Origin: Dipylidium caninum
Taxonomy: Eukaryota > Platyhelminthes > Cestoda > Cyclophyllidea > Dipylidiidae
NCBI GenBank assembly: GCA_017562135.1
Contig: QEYB01001522.1
Coordinates: forward strand, 186,001 to 250,000
DNA: 64,000 bases
Reading direction: 5' to 3'
The notes under the pieces were generated by a model that searched no databases, had not been told where the DNA came from, and saw nothing but the letters and a program-made list of their open reading frames with translations. The position numbers and the translations under genes are program-made. Of this stretch, positions 29,174-41,715 are shown piece after piece (within the stretch, counting starts at the first letter, position 1; each line of letters opens with the position of its first letter).

Positions 29174-32100
29174 AACTTTCTCTTCAAAGGAAATCATTCA
29201 CCTTCCAATGGCCGTTAACGGCTCTTTGCTTCCTCCTTATTAAAAACGCCTACTTCATCTTTTTGACTGGCCTCTGCTTACTAAAAATAAATGGATTCTT
29301 TTATCTATTTTACTGAACCGCTCTCACCATACCTCATTGAATATTGTAGTTAATTTTGAGAATTGACTGTCACCGTCGATGTGCCTCATATAAATGACAA
29401 TTTTTGTGACCTGATTTACCGCATGGCCTTGTTTTTGGGCCCATGACACTAAACAGTGTTTCTAAACTCGGTTCAATTTTTGCCTTCACGACTCCACGTT
29501 CACAGCGTCCGTGTGCACGGGCTCCGTTACAACGGAAGCACTGGTTCACAGAACAAGGGTAAAGTCGTCCGATGTCACTCGTACAGGCTTGCTGTTTTTC
29601 GCTTGATTATTTTCGTTGAGTTTTCCACGTTTTTGGGACGTGTAACTACCTCCTTAAGTGAACAAGTTTTCAGCTTACCGCAAGGTGAATTGCATAAGTG
29701 GTGAGTAAGGCGGTGGACATTCTATAATACGATGAAAGATTACGGGGAATGGAATTTTCCCATGCATATCAGGGGGGTGGTGCCATAGGCGCTTGTCTTC
29801 GCTGGCGATAGGTCTCAGGATGCACTCGTAAGTGGGGAGCTACTGTTCAGAAAATTGTTGTTAGGTGTTATTCACCGTTTCAGAAGCATTAATTTACGAG
29901 GCTCGATGTTCTTCCTGCTGCAAGTGCTGGGCTGATGAGGCTCGACGAAAACACCTTCTATTATTACTCGCTACTGAAAGAATATACTTGTATCTGTTCA
30001 AATACCACGAATATGCGCTACTCCCTTTGACACCAACGGTCCGTTTGGCATGTGAGAAATTTTTCTTCGCCATGATTGGCAAAATAGTCAAATTTATGAA
30101 AAGCAAAGTAGTAACCGGACCTCTGGGGAATGCACAGAGGTATTAATGTGATGCATAAATACGCGCACACAAGCATCGATGGCAATACTGATTTATCCTC
30201 AGCATAGCGTGAATTTCTTCATATAAATGAAAGTGTATGCCGGCTCAAAGTACTCGCTGTATACTTTTAAGTGTTAGTGTAAAGCGAATTATGAAAATGG
30301 GAACAGGGAGGTTCGGTGTCTTTTTTCCGGGAAGTTACTCATAAGTGCGAAAGTCAAGGTCCTCTCCACCCTTACCAGTTATGATTTGTGTTAGACAGGC
30401 TATTAGAAAGACGAAAATGGCTTATGTTTGAATTCAATAAAAATGAATCCAAATATATTTTCTTTAAGGCGATTTCCTCACCTCCTCCGCTCATTAACAC
30501 TTGTGTTCACTACCGGACATTTTAATAAACAAATGGCTAAAAGCACTTGATGTGGGATGACACTTAAAGTTAAGGGCGTTGTTAGGAGGTGTGAGTTCAT
30601 ACCATTATTACTCTTACCCCTATTGTTAAGATCACCTTGTAAATACCAATTAAATTTCGGGAACACAGGACGGCTACACTGGCCGAGCGCCACGCACCTG
30701 ATGTTAATACGGGAACGGGAAATAGGATTGAAGTAGCGTCTTGAAATATCAGCAAATCCCCTTCGTCAGTTGACAGTAATTCTGTCTAACCTCTCATGGG
30801 GTTTGATTCTGATCTTTCGCTCGATCCAGAAGGTTGGTACCACCGTATTGACAGATTTTTCTGAGAATCCCAATTATCTGGTCTTAGGGGGACTATGAGA
30901 ATGCGTTGCACAATCTCATAATGGAAGCGGACTTCTCGATTTTGTTTTGCATTATTTTCATTTATAACAACAGTCAATTTCATTGTACTTCAGAAATAAT
31001 TATTTTCTGACTTATATCAAATGAAGTGGCAAGTTAGCGGATTCCCATCTATGTCCGGGAAACTATATTTCAGTATTACTGGGTGTGCGGTCCTCTCCGC
31101 TTACGTCAAACTTAACTACAGAATGTAAGGGCTGTTCTTAGCGCGGAACAATATCAAGCACAGAAATCCATTTCTACGGAGGTTGCCCCGCCGCGAACCG
31201 CATTGTGAAGGTCATAATCTTGATAAAACCCAAGAGCTGATGCCGCAAGCATGTGACCCCTTTAGGCTAAATGTGCTTGATCTGTTGAACTAACGGTCAT
31301 GGGTATGCCAGCGAGTGGGATAAGTCTGACTACTTATTCCCATTTACCCACAAATTTAGTTAGCAACACAGTTTCAAAACCCCATGCGCCTCAACATTTC
31401 TACATAGGTAACTATTGTCGTGTCGTTAATCCATAAGATAACGGGAAAATAAGGACATGTAGCACTTAATTTTTATAATAATCAACAACTATTCAGTATA
31501 GCATTTTGGAGCATGGTTGGCTACTTGATAACCGCCGTTATCTTCTACAGTTGGTGCGTTCCCGCTATAGGGCTCGCGACAAATGGCATTCTTCAAGGCC
31601 ATGCCCCCTTCCATAAGACCACTTTGGGATTAAGAATGTCGTAGATATATTCCTTTAAGAACATAATTGGACCGTATTTTAGCGTCAGTACAACGGTGCC
31701 GGCAAAAAGAGGAAAATTAGTAGATTCCAGAGTGATCGACATTCACACACTGTTATAACTTGTGCTCCGAAACAAAATCAATGGAAAAAAACCACACTCC
31801 TTCTGAGACATTCGTAAATATTAAGTTATAAGGCAGATGGGAGATCTACTTCTCGGAGGGACAATTCGTTTAGCCGGCTTTTCAGAAAACAGGACGGGTC
31901 AATAGAAAGCCTTATCGATTCACTAAAACGTGCTTAAAGGGCAGATGAGGCTCGATGAGTAAATCGCCGAAGTGGTTTACTTGGGTCAAAGAGCTTTCGG
32001 TACAAATGCGAGTGAAATAAATAACAGGGAGGCATGGGCGTCGATGCGGTAACTTCAGAGCTAAAAGGGAGGGAGGAAGAAGTCTATTTTTTTGGTAAAT

Positions 32101-32559
32101 CGAGTTGTATAGCTTAACAACACTTCCGAAATTCTACACTGAAAAAAGCGGTTAAGTTGTAAATTAATGTCTTGGGATGAACACTAGGTGCTGTCCTCGG
32201 TATCATTATACTCTTCTAACGCACATTTAATAAATTATTGTAGTCACAAAAGCAACGTATATTGAGGATAATTAGCGTAGCCTAAATGATATCGAATAAT
32301 GATTTGTAGCCGAAGCCGGCGACAGCGTCTTATGTGCATTTTTTTGAAGGATGACACTTCACGATTCAACTAGTCATCGTCTAAGTGTTCCAATATTATA
32401 AGCATCCGGTCAACGTGCATTTTTTAGCGCGTTTCAAGTATTTGAATGTTATTAGAATAATGCGCTGATGATGCAAATCTAGGCACCTGTGACGCTATTT
32501 GCATTCGGTCTAAACTACAATTCGTGTTTGTGCGAGTCGTGGCTTTTGGAGATTGCGCT
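29174..32559. other. Spacer between RBM24-like and SLX1 genes
   Basis: AT-rich, no recognised exon. It begins with the 3' UTR of the RBM24-like gene (AATAAA at 29286-29291). Nothing else can be supported. Confidence 0.5.
29286..29291 (+). terminator. Polyadenylation signal AATAAA
   Basis: AATAAA lies 113 bp after the RBM24-like stop codon, a normal distance for a 3' UTR. Motif match only. Confidence 0.5.
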
Positions 32560-33455
32560 ATGGAGGGCTGTTCGAATAGCTCGCTAGCGGCTGGGGGCTT
32601 TCATGGCTGCTACCTTCTCGTTTCGCATAACCCACGATGCGCCGGTCGGACTTACATAGGTTATACTGTAAATCCCCAGAGAAGGGTTTATCAGCACAAC
32701 TCGGGATGCCAATTCGGTGGAGCCAAATCCACGGGCGGAAAGGGTCCTTGGTATGGCCGTAAATGCTGCTTATGCTTAGGATCATGGTGCTTTTGATACA
32801 CGGGTTTCCTAATGATGTTTCTGCTCTTCAAGTAAGGACATATTCTTAGAATAGGCTTAGTTCGAGTGGGCTTGGCAGAATCCGTATCAATCAAGACGAG
32901 TTCCTCATGTCTCCCCCAAGTCAAAACGTGAAACATCCTTTGATTTCCGCTTCCGGGTATTATGCCATATGTTACGTGTGCGACCGTGGAATAGACTTCC
33001 GCTAACGATAAGATGGATCCATCAAGATTATGCTCGCGATTTCTCAGAAGGTTTATCCCCTCCTTCACATATGCCGGTCGTATATGGCCCCATTGAACCG
33101 ACAGAATTAAGCGCAAAACAAATAATTGCTGAAGGAACGTATTGCCAACTTTGCAAAGCCAGACTCAAGGTCTGTTTTTTGCATTTGGTCAATTAATACC
33201 TGTCTCTATGCATTTATACCTTGGTTCGTTACAGACATAATTATATTTTTTTTATAGACGAAATCCACTGTTGACATCTGCATCTTGTCTTGTCCTGACA
33301 ATTGTGAGAGTGGCTTCTGGCATGTGCTTTGCCTATCACGGTATCTTACTGAGAAAGAAAAAGAGCTTTTACCGCTCTCTGCTTTGTGTCCTTCCTGTAA
33401 AAAAGCAGAATTGTTTTGGCCAGAGTTACTCAAGAACAGCAGGAAGATTTGTTGA
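32560..33455 (+). CDS. SLX1: SLX1 structure-specific endonuclease catalytic subunit
   Basis: Four exons, 32560-32750, 32780-32831, 32861-33169 and 33258-33455, with phases that close, encode 249 residues. The N-terminal GIY-YIG nuclease shows [28 protein letters not shown] (catalytic Arg) and [23 protein letters not shown].. with the metal-binding Glu in FEWAWQNP. The middle part LPLTIRW is typical of SLX1. The C terminus is the zinc-binding RING/PHD-like domain (CxLC, CxxxC, H..C, CPSC pattern). With SLX4 this enzyme resolves Holliday junctions and other branched DNA in the nucleus. Length matches the family (about 250-300). Introns 1 and 2 are each exactly 29 nt. No defect is seen, so an active enzyme is expected. 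Confidence 0.95.
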
Positions 33456-36231
33456 ACATCGATGTAATACCTGTAGCATATTTCTTCATGCTGACATGCT
33501 TTATCTTAAATGATTGTCTTGCTGCATTTTGAATTGATAAATAAGCTTATTAATTGAATGCAATGTTTTGAGAGAGGTACGTGAAAAGGACAGCACTATA
33601 AAGGCGTTTTGTAAGAGAAGTATATTTGCAATGGGACTAAGTTTAGACCTAATGCTTCCATCGTAGTGTCTCTATTTATCTTTCTTAGGCTTCGAGTCAA
33701 ATAATAAGGCATGATAATCAAAATTAATGAGTATGTGAATGTCGTGTATTTGCGTAGGTTCTTAGGACGTTCTTTTATTAATTTTGTGACATGGTCTTCA
33801 AGAACTTTCGCGATCGATAGTGCATGTTCATGCGTTTGTTTTGATTCTGGGGTTTTCTATGTCGAAGCAGATAATGACGCGAAAGCTACTAATCCCAAAG
33901 CTTTTTCGTTTGTTAGATCGATTTCCGGCATCTCTTTTGTCCTTTTATTTGACTGCTGCTGAAGAGCATGGTTTTTTGAAGGTCTACCCAGAGCTGGATA
34001 ATGGTTGCCCTTGATGAGTTTCATCATCGCTGCATCGGAACTATCTTTGCATGGATAAACCCACCATACTTTTTTAAAGACCACAGCAGGACATTTGTCG
34101 CTGAATCCGCTAGAATAATAACACCATCTAGTGGTTGGGGATGCCTAAGCCGTTTTTACAGTTGAAGGGATGTTGGGTTGAGAAATTTGAGCAGTACCGT
34201 AATGCAGCCGATGTACTATTGAGAGTTCATTATGTAGATTTGTAGATTAGTTTTATTTGAGAAACTTATCATTAGTTGACTACGGGTGCCAACGTTGGTG
34301 AATAAAACGAGTCATGGTGTAAAGTTTTAAGTTTTTATCCAGAGGAAGAGCCACCGTGATTGGGAGTTTCGCATTTCCCAATGTTGCTTTCACGCATGTC
34401 ATTTACTGAAGAGTATTAAGCATTTTAGCGGCCGTAGGTCATTGGACGATTTAAAACACTACTTTACATTGTTATTATTGATATGCCGCATTGTGACTTG
34501 GGCTTGTCATCGAAGAAACCCCAAAAAGCACATCTCGCGTCCAATGCACAGCATGACAGCAGGACTCTGCGGTGTTTCAAAGCAAAAAGGTGGGTCATCG
34601 GCAGTTACTATAGTGAATGCGAACACTTCGTTTAATCCATGTGCGTAGTTACGCCTAACAGTTTATTTTCCGGGCTTTTTCTTCCATCTATTTTACACTC
34701 CTAATCTTCCACCGGGCTTGACAACTTAATTCAAACTTGGACTTTTGCAAAGTTTTATCAATAAAATAGGTTTACACTTTTCCACTCTATTCAACCGTTT
34801 ACCTATTGATTCTGCATATTCGTGCCCGAAAAATTTGAATCCATTTCTGCGTTTTCTCTAACAATAAGAAGATTGGTTGTTCTCATTCCTATGGTATTAG
34901 CGCATCACGTCGACAACCGAATGTAACTGGAAAGTAGGTGAGACCTGGATAATACTTCCCATCCTATTGCATTCGTTGCGTTTAGCTTTCGCACACTTAC
35001 CTGTCTGATCCGATTTTTATAAAATTGCTGTATCGATAAACTATTGATCAAGATAAGAATTGGATTAAAATCGCACATTTACCTATTTTTAGAACTTTAA
35101 TTCAACACCAATGTATAAGCTAAAAATATGAGTAAAGAGGCTAGCTCAAGGCACACTGGTCGTGAATAACCTTACCGAAATTGGAAGATTTATGGTACTA
35201 TTTCGGAAAAGGATGGGTTGATGTATTCTTCTAAGTGTGTTATATTCAATAAACACCCCATGAAATTAATGCATACGTTCTGTAGAAAGGACCAGTTTTC
35301 CCATATCGTCATATCAAAAAGTCCCTAAATTTTCCACGGAGACCTCGATTGTATAAAGTACTTTGATAGTGTGCCTTCCTTTTTTTCAGTAAGGTTGCTC
35401 CCTGTCTCCATAGATGTCAGCTTACAAGCCTTCCTCATTAGTAGGGGTAGTAGATTTAGTCATGCTCGAAATGAGCATCTTGGCTTAGGTTTTGTCCCCT
35501 TCAGGCGTCATGAAGCTCTATGTTAATGCTCGTGTTGATTAGGCTCGATGACATCAGTCATATGTTCAGGATTATTAGGAAGTAGCGCAACATGATATTA
35601 ATAGGTTTGGGAGGTCCGTTTTTACGGGCTGAAGAATGAATCGATGTTCGGGCGGATCCCTCTAATGAGTATTTTGTACTTCTACTAGTAGCACAAATGT
35701 TGCGGTTGCGGGTCTTCTAGGGATGCTTTAAGATAAGTTACTATTATAGAGTTCGGGTTTCTACGAGCTTGACCTCACATTAAAGGTTTAGAATACATCA
35801 AAGGGTACAGTTAGCATAAAAAATAGGCAAATAACCTTTTAATAGTAAAATACACAGATTTTGATTTATTTATACGATGTTGGTATGTGCAAACGAGGCA
35901 CGTGTTAAAATGCAGACTGACAGTTGCACAAGCGTCATTTTTAAAACACCCAATCTCCTGACTGATGTGCGCCCTTGTGAATGGCTGGAGGACTCGCGGG
36001 CGGACGCAAGGTTAGAATTTAGTGTTTAATAACTCGCCGGGTTCGTTTCGTTATGCTCACACTTCGGTTAATTTGCATATCCTCCTCACTCATACACTAC
36101 GAGAAGCCTGCAAAACAGCTTTATCTACACATTAAATATATCGTACCGACTTCATACAGTAGGTCAAACACTTTTCCACATTGACTATTTTTATCTATTT
36201 AATACTTCATTATTACCTTATATAGTCACAG
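33456..36231. other. Spacer or 5' introns of MCRS1
   Basis: AT-rich. The first exon(s) of MCRS1 probably lie here, since the earliest exon I can place (36232) starts in phase 0 without a start codon. A segment ending at a GTGGGT donor near 34591 is a weak candidate, but no frame in it is convincing. Confidence 0.4.
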
Positions 36232-38152
36232 TCGCGAATTAAGCAAAGAACCCGAGATATTCCTGGAGCACACAATCGGTGGAAGCAAATTGACCCTCCA
36301 TGGAGGCCGGAAGACGATTATCTACTCATAAACTCCGTTTTTGTGGTAGCTCACTTAAACTCCTAACTTCGTTACCTCCTCTAAATTATTCATAGACTTG
36401 TAATCTGTCCGAGGTTTTCGCCTGTGTTCGTTTCACAAAACCCTACACTGAATCGGCAATTGAACAACGGTGGCGTCTCCTTCTATTTAATCCCGCTGTT
36501 TCCAAAACGTCTCTCGAAGCCATCTTTCATATGCCTCAAGTGGTAAAGTGCCGCCTTGACGGCATGATTCCATTTTCTGGGGAAGAAGATGCCCTTCTGT
36601 TGACCGTGTCTTACAATGATGTCTTTAAGGAGACTGTGGACAAATACTACGCTTTTGAAAAACTCTTACATGAGCATCCACGTACTTTTTACTCTACAAG
36701 GACTCCTTCACACTTATATTCCCAATGGAATCGTCTTAGAAACTGCCACTTAATTTCGGATGAAGGTCATAACAAAGCCTCCGATGTTGGTGGTGATCCC
36801 GAGAGTTTTTCGGATACTGAATTTCTTATTCAGGAGACAACATCAAGAGTCATGCAAGCAGGGTTGACTCATCTCATGGAGTCTTCCAATATCGCCAGGC
36901 GAAAGCGACTCTTAGCGTCTGCGGACACCTATCATGGATTTCAAGCTAGTGTGAGTCATACAGTGGCAGACTCGCTTGTGAAGCGACAGCGATCAAGCTC
37001 TTTTTGTGCGCTATCATCTTTCAGTGGAGCTAATCGAACCCACAGTCCTATTTGGGCTGGATTCAGATGCGATTCTCTCGGACACGAGCCGTCAGACTCC
37101 TCCAATTCTGGCCAAGAGGAATTCGTTTCTGAGGTGCGTCGGAAGGCTGTGGACTACTTTTACTAATTGTTTGAAGGATATTTTGCGTTAGTTGGTAGTG
37201 TGATCACCTTATCAAGTAGTAATCTCATCCCTCTAAATGCATTCTTTATCCTTGGCTTGCTCAACCTATATTTTGTTTAATTTTCTTCCGCAAGGTACTT
37301 TTTCAGTTTTTAAGCCGTTTTATTTCATTGCCGGGAATGTTCCACTATGTTGTTGACAATTCTTAAATGGGTTAGGTGCAACGTGAGCGTTATCGAGCAA
37401 GGAAACGCACCCACGTGAGAATTATGCGTCTGGAAGAAGGAGCGCGTCGTTGGACTGCTTTGGTGGAATCCAAAGTGGCTAATGGAATCATTATTTCAGA
37501 TCACCAGCCTATTTATCCCACCCTTGCAACTCTGACTGGCAGACGATCACGATTCCTTATCAAGTGTAAAAGTGTGAGTTTGAGTCTTAGCAGCAATTGA
37601 CTACGCAAATAGGATTCATTTTCTAAGGGATTCATGAAGTATTCCAAGTGTATTTCGATGATGATTGCTATGGCTTTACTGGGTGCCAATGAATAATCTT
37701 TTTGCTTTTGATCCATCACTCTCCCTAGGTGACATTCGGCCGCGCTGTGGATAATTTTTCTCCAGACATTGATTTATCTCGCGAGGGCGAGGCGTCTCGT
37801 ATTTCACGGCGTCATGGGAAAATTAGTCTTGGCGATGACGGCGTTTTTTGGCTCACTAATCTCTCTAAGCATCCCATTTTGGTAGACGGAAATCCTGTTT
37901 TCAAAGGTATGAACTTGGGTCTTTTTTAAGGATTTTACTTGCCGCGAAACGTTTTTTTTAGATAAGAAATGTCAGCTCGTTGATAGATCAATCGTGTGTA
38001 TATCTCATCTTTTCCTTCGTTTTGATGTGGAACACGAACACGCATCGATGTTGTCGGAGCTCGAAAGCACTTCCGCTGTCGACATCATCCCCTCCTCAAA
38101 TCCTAAGATGGCAACAATGGCGGACGACCAAATCATCCATGGGAGCACATGA
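36232..38152 (+). CDS. MCRS1: Microspherule protein 1 homologue (5' end not found)
   Basis: Exons 36232-36345, 36396-37133, 37376-37573, 37729-37906 and 37962-38152 all join in phase. The first gives the family motif around PPWRPEDDYLLINSVF, followed by NLSEVFACVRFTKPYT and EQRWRLLLFNPAVSK, which match the MCRS1 N-terminal (MCRS_N) domain. A coiled, charged stretch (RYRARKRTHVRIMRLEEGARRW) leads into a C-terminal FHA domain: TFGRAVDN, SRISRRHGKI, DDGVFWLTNL, LVDGNPVFK. MCRS1 is a nuclear and nucleolar scaffold found in the INO80 and NSL chromatin complexes and, in some animals, at spindles. The stop is TGA 38150-38152. The start codon and first exon are unresolved, so the protein is 5'-partial here. 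The gene is convergent with the receptor gene downstream. Confidence 0.88.
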
Positions 38153-39546
38153 TTTAGTCTCTTTTTGCACTTTGCTGTTATGCATCGTCCTATCCAATTT
38201 CGGTGGAAAACGCACCGTGCACTCATCTTTTTCAAAAATTCCAAACGGAGATGGTCAAATCTTTACTGTTGATTTGTCTTTCATGGACTTCTTCTGCGTG
38301 TCTTAATTATTTCTGCGTTTCCGTATAAGGCTGCCTAAAGATACGGAATTTCGGAGCTTATCTAGTGAGTTTCAAATGCAAACAGATAGGTGAAACATCC
38401 TTATTCCAACGAAGTTATTTCATGCATTGCTGATGCTTTAGAAACAATTGAGACAGTAGCCCACCTTTTTGTGTATACACGAGTCTTGTAAATGAACTTT
38501 AGGGAATCTCGTGATAGATTGGACAACGCTTTACCTCGGGTAACTCTTTTATTGTTCCTTGTGTATAAATGCATGTATATCGAAAGTAATGTCAAATTGA
38601 TCATTTCAAGTCGCCGTGAGGGTTTTTTATGTCGTCGCATAAGTGTTAGTTGAAAAGCGTAAACCTGCACAGTAAAACAGATAGTGGTGCATTGTCGGCG
38701 AGATTAGACATTGGTTAAATCCCCGAAAAGAGTACAACCTGAAAACCGACGATTTGAATTGTGGGGGGTAGGGCTGTAGGCCTTCGCTCCAAACCCGTTG
38801 CAGTGTTTACTTGTAGACAGCATTTCCACTCAGATATATAGATGTTTGGGAAATAGTAAGTTCTTCGATTTGAATATTCTAAAGTTGAGAATAGGGGTTT
38901 TCTCCCACAGAGACGTAGTTTGGTGGAGTGCGACCCACGTTCCGTTGAAAGTAGAAGTATATGTCCAGTTTACCACATTTCATTACTGTTGAACGTTCAG
39001 TGATGGTCATTCATGACCATAGCCAAAAAAGTGGATTTCAGGTGCCTAATTAAAGTAGGACTCATAGAGGAAGCGAGTTTTATTCGACTTTGTGAAGTAA
39101 TAATAACAACACTGGAATCTTGGTCCCAACTAGTAAACCTAAGCATCCGTGAATTGAGAAATTGCAGAGGAGCAACCTCCTCCATTCCCAGTTCTAGTTT
39201 TTCTTGGAAGTGCTTAATCAGAAATCCCCTGTCTCTAAATATTACGTTATAAGTAAACGACTTGCTGCAAATTTTGAGAATTCTGCCTCGCCCCAGATGA
39301 TGTAGGGTCAGGTGGCGTTACCAGTTAAAAACTGGCGTTAAGCATGAGACAAAAAGCATCATGGTTACCTAAGCGTCAAAATTGAATTTGCCTGCACCTT
39401 CCTGATTGGCTATATACTGACTGATTGAGCAATGAAGGAAATGCCTGGGTAAACAATATCGTTTATTAATTGGATGCAATCAAGCAGCAACACTTGCAGC
39501 ATCAGTGGACTTTTGACACTGATTCCTTGTGATTCGAACATTTCGA
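38153..39546. other. Convergent 3' spacer (MCRS1 / nAChR)
   Basis: No exon recognised. It holds the two 3' UTRs. A reverse-strand AATAAA (TTTATT at 39462-39467) lies 80 bp beyond the receptor stop codon and is a likely poly(A) signal for it. Confidence 0.45.
39462..39467 (-). terminator. Polyadenylation signal (AATAAA on minus strand)
   Basis: TTTATT on the plus strand, 80 bp downstream of the nicotinic receptor stop codon in its transcription direction. Motif match only. Confidence 0.45.
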
Positions 39547-41715
39547 CTACATCAATTTCATTTCACAGGATAAACGAGTAACATTGATAGAATCCACTGC
39601 AGGGGCTGCCAATGCAGTCAATGCGCGTCCGTTTAGGTGCATTAGTGGTCCTTGCGCAAACGTAGTAAATACACCTAAAGAAAAACAGGTCAGAAACTAA
39701 CAAGTGTCCATGACTCCGAGTAAAATCCTTATCTTAAAGTAATCTAAATATATAGTTGTGCAGAACAACGAGGTTGCCTATTAGGTGGTTAATAAAACAA
39801 AGGCAGCTGTATTTTGATCAAGAAATGCTTCGGGTTTTATGCTTCACTCTGGTAAAAATGGGACTGTTAATAGAGAGGGTTAACTTGCCAATTGCAGTTG
39901 TTCCTATGAATATCCACAAAAGCAACCGATCAAATACAAAAGCCAGATATTTCCATTCTGAGCGGATCTAGACGAATAATGGCATTTTTAAGGAGACGAA
40001 TTTAAATAAAACGATATATCCATTTCTCAGTTCTGATTCAAATTGTAACTTGGCAGTATTTTCCAACCTATTGTTATTGTCACATGGGTTTAGACGATTA
40101 AACTTGTCGGCAAATCTTATTTTTCATAGCACATAATTTTATAAGTAAGTTGCAATATTTACCTTGTTTCGTTCCTCCTGCTGGCGAAAGTAAAGAACTG
40201 TTTTTCTAACCTTATCAAGAGATACTTCAAGTTGTTCGAAGGGAAAATTATCAATTATATTGGCACTTGAATAAAGAAAAATATGAGCCGGGGCTGAAGA
40301 CTTATGCATAGGAGAAATTCCGTTTTTTTTGTCATATCTCTACAACGTAAGAAGTTATTGTTGAGTAAAAAATTAGAGAAATCAGACTGAAGTAATGTGA
40401 AAATGTGACCTACACACAAAACAGAATGTTCATATCGGTCGATGAATAACAGCTTCGGCAAGATATCAAAGAAAAATTTCTTCATCCACAAGGAAATACG
40501 GTGAGTTTCTGGGGATCGGCTATATACATTGAGAACTACCACCGTGGAAACCGTTGAGAGGATAATTAAGGACATAGTAAAAAGAAGAAATTTAGCGATT
40601 AATGGTACCACTATACTAGTGGGTGGAGATATCTCAAAAACCAAAAGAAAGAAAACTGTGAGGGCGATTAGAATAGAAATGCTAAGAGATATCTTCTCTC
40701 TACTGTCTGCTGGAAGGTAAAAGACCAAAACCGTTAGAATAGAAATGGATATACAGGGACAAATCACATTCACTCCAAAGAACAACGGCTTTCGCCGTAG
40801 AATCATGTAAAATGTGATATCGAGATAAGGCTCAGGGCAGCAAGGATAGAATTCTATATTTCTTCTCGCTGAGACGCCTATTAAGTCCCATTGAACATCG
40901 GTGGTAAACATAGACAGGTCAATTGCATAATCAATTTGACTTCTACAGTTGTCAAAAGATATTTGCGATTTCGTCCTTTGGCTTGTGTGTCGAAGATCAA
41001 TCAAAAGACCATGGTGTGTCCAACAACCAATTTTCATGGAACAATTCTGAATATCAAATGGGAAGTACTCAACATTGATTTCGCATTGACTCTTAAAGAT
41101 GATTGGAGGGCGCCATATTACCGTCCCATCATAATTAACCAAAACTTTAGTGGATGAAGAGCTACCAAGATCCCAGTCACCGCCAGCACTACAATTCAAC
41201 TAAATTTCGAGCGTAAACATTACTTATTGTATAGGGCGAGATCAGGAGTCCAAATATTTTCCGTCGGCAGAAGTAACGACGTAATATTTCCATGCTTCCT
41301 AGGGTCCCAAATAAAATTATGGTCTTTCCAGTCCTAAAAATTAAAAAAAATTAATACTACTTTCAAATCTATGGCGATTTAAACGAATTAAAACTCTTTT
41401 ACACTAATGAATGATATGAAAGTCAGATAATAATTACATGAGTAGTTTATCGCAACTCGAATTTTGTCAGGAAAAAAACGAAAATTTACCAAGTTGACTC
41501 TTGCATTCATTATTATCATTTGCCGTTTTTCATCCTATGGGGTATGGTAAATTTTTGTGTGAAGCATACCACTTCCAGGATTTGAATGAGACTTAGATTC
41601 ATGAACAAAAGCACGGCTGAATCATGGCTCCTAACGGGCCGAACATAAGGGCTATAGTGTGTCTTCCTGGCAAGAAAATCAGAGAGGTCATTCCTTGTTC
41701 CAACGGCGAAGATGT
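39547..41715 (-). CDS. Nicotinic acetylcholine receptor alpha-type subunit (5' partial)
   Basis: Seven minus-strand exons: 41715-41570, 41534-41490, 41333-41224, 41188-40418, 40265-40163, 39967-39889 and 39674-39547 (TAG), phases closing, about 460 residues. The signal-peptide exon is not found. Landmarks in order: YVRPVRSH and MNLSLIQILEV; loop A IWTPDLALYN; the Cys-loop CEINVEYFPFDIQNC; loop B WTHHG; loop C with vicinal cysteines FYPCCPEPY, which defines an alpha subunit; M1-M3 with cation-type pore sequence PADSREKISLS; a cytoplasmic loop; pre-M4 helix and M4 (WKYLAFVFDRLLLW). It is a ligand-gated cation channel of nerve or muscle membranes. Oddities: loop-D Trp is replaced by Arg (NARVNL for NVWL), and the M4 exon ends in a GC-AG intron (donor GCAAGT). 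The donor at 40417 (GTGTGT) is the least certain border. Confidence 0.88.

Noticed and set aside
33857..34084. Minus-strand 75-codon frame that reads somewhat protein-like (KKVWWVYPCKDSSDAA...).
   Set aside because: No splice-site context, no family recognised, and no neighbouring exon in phase; left as a possible chance frame.
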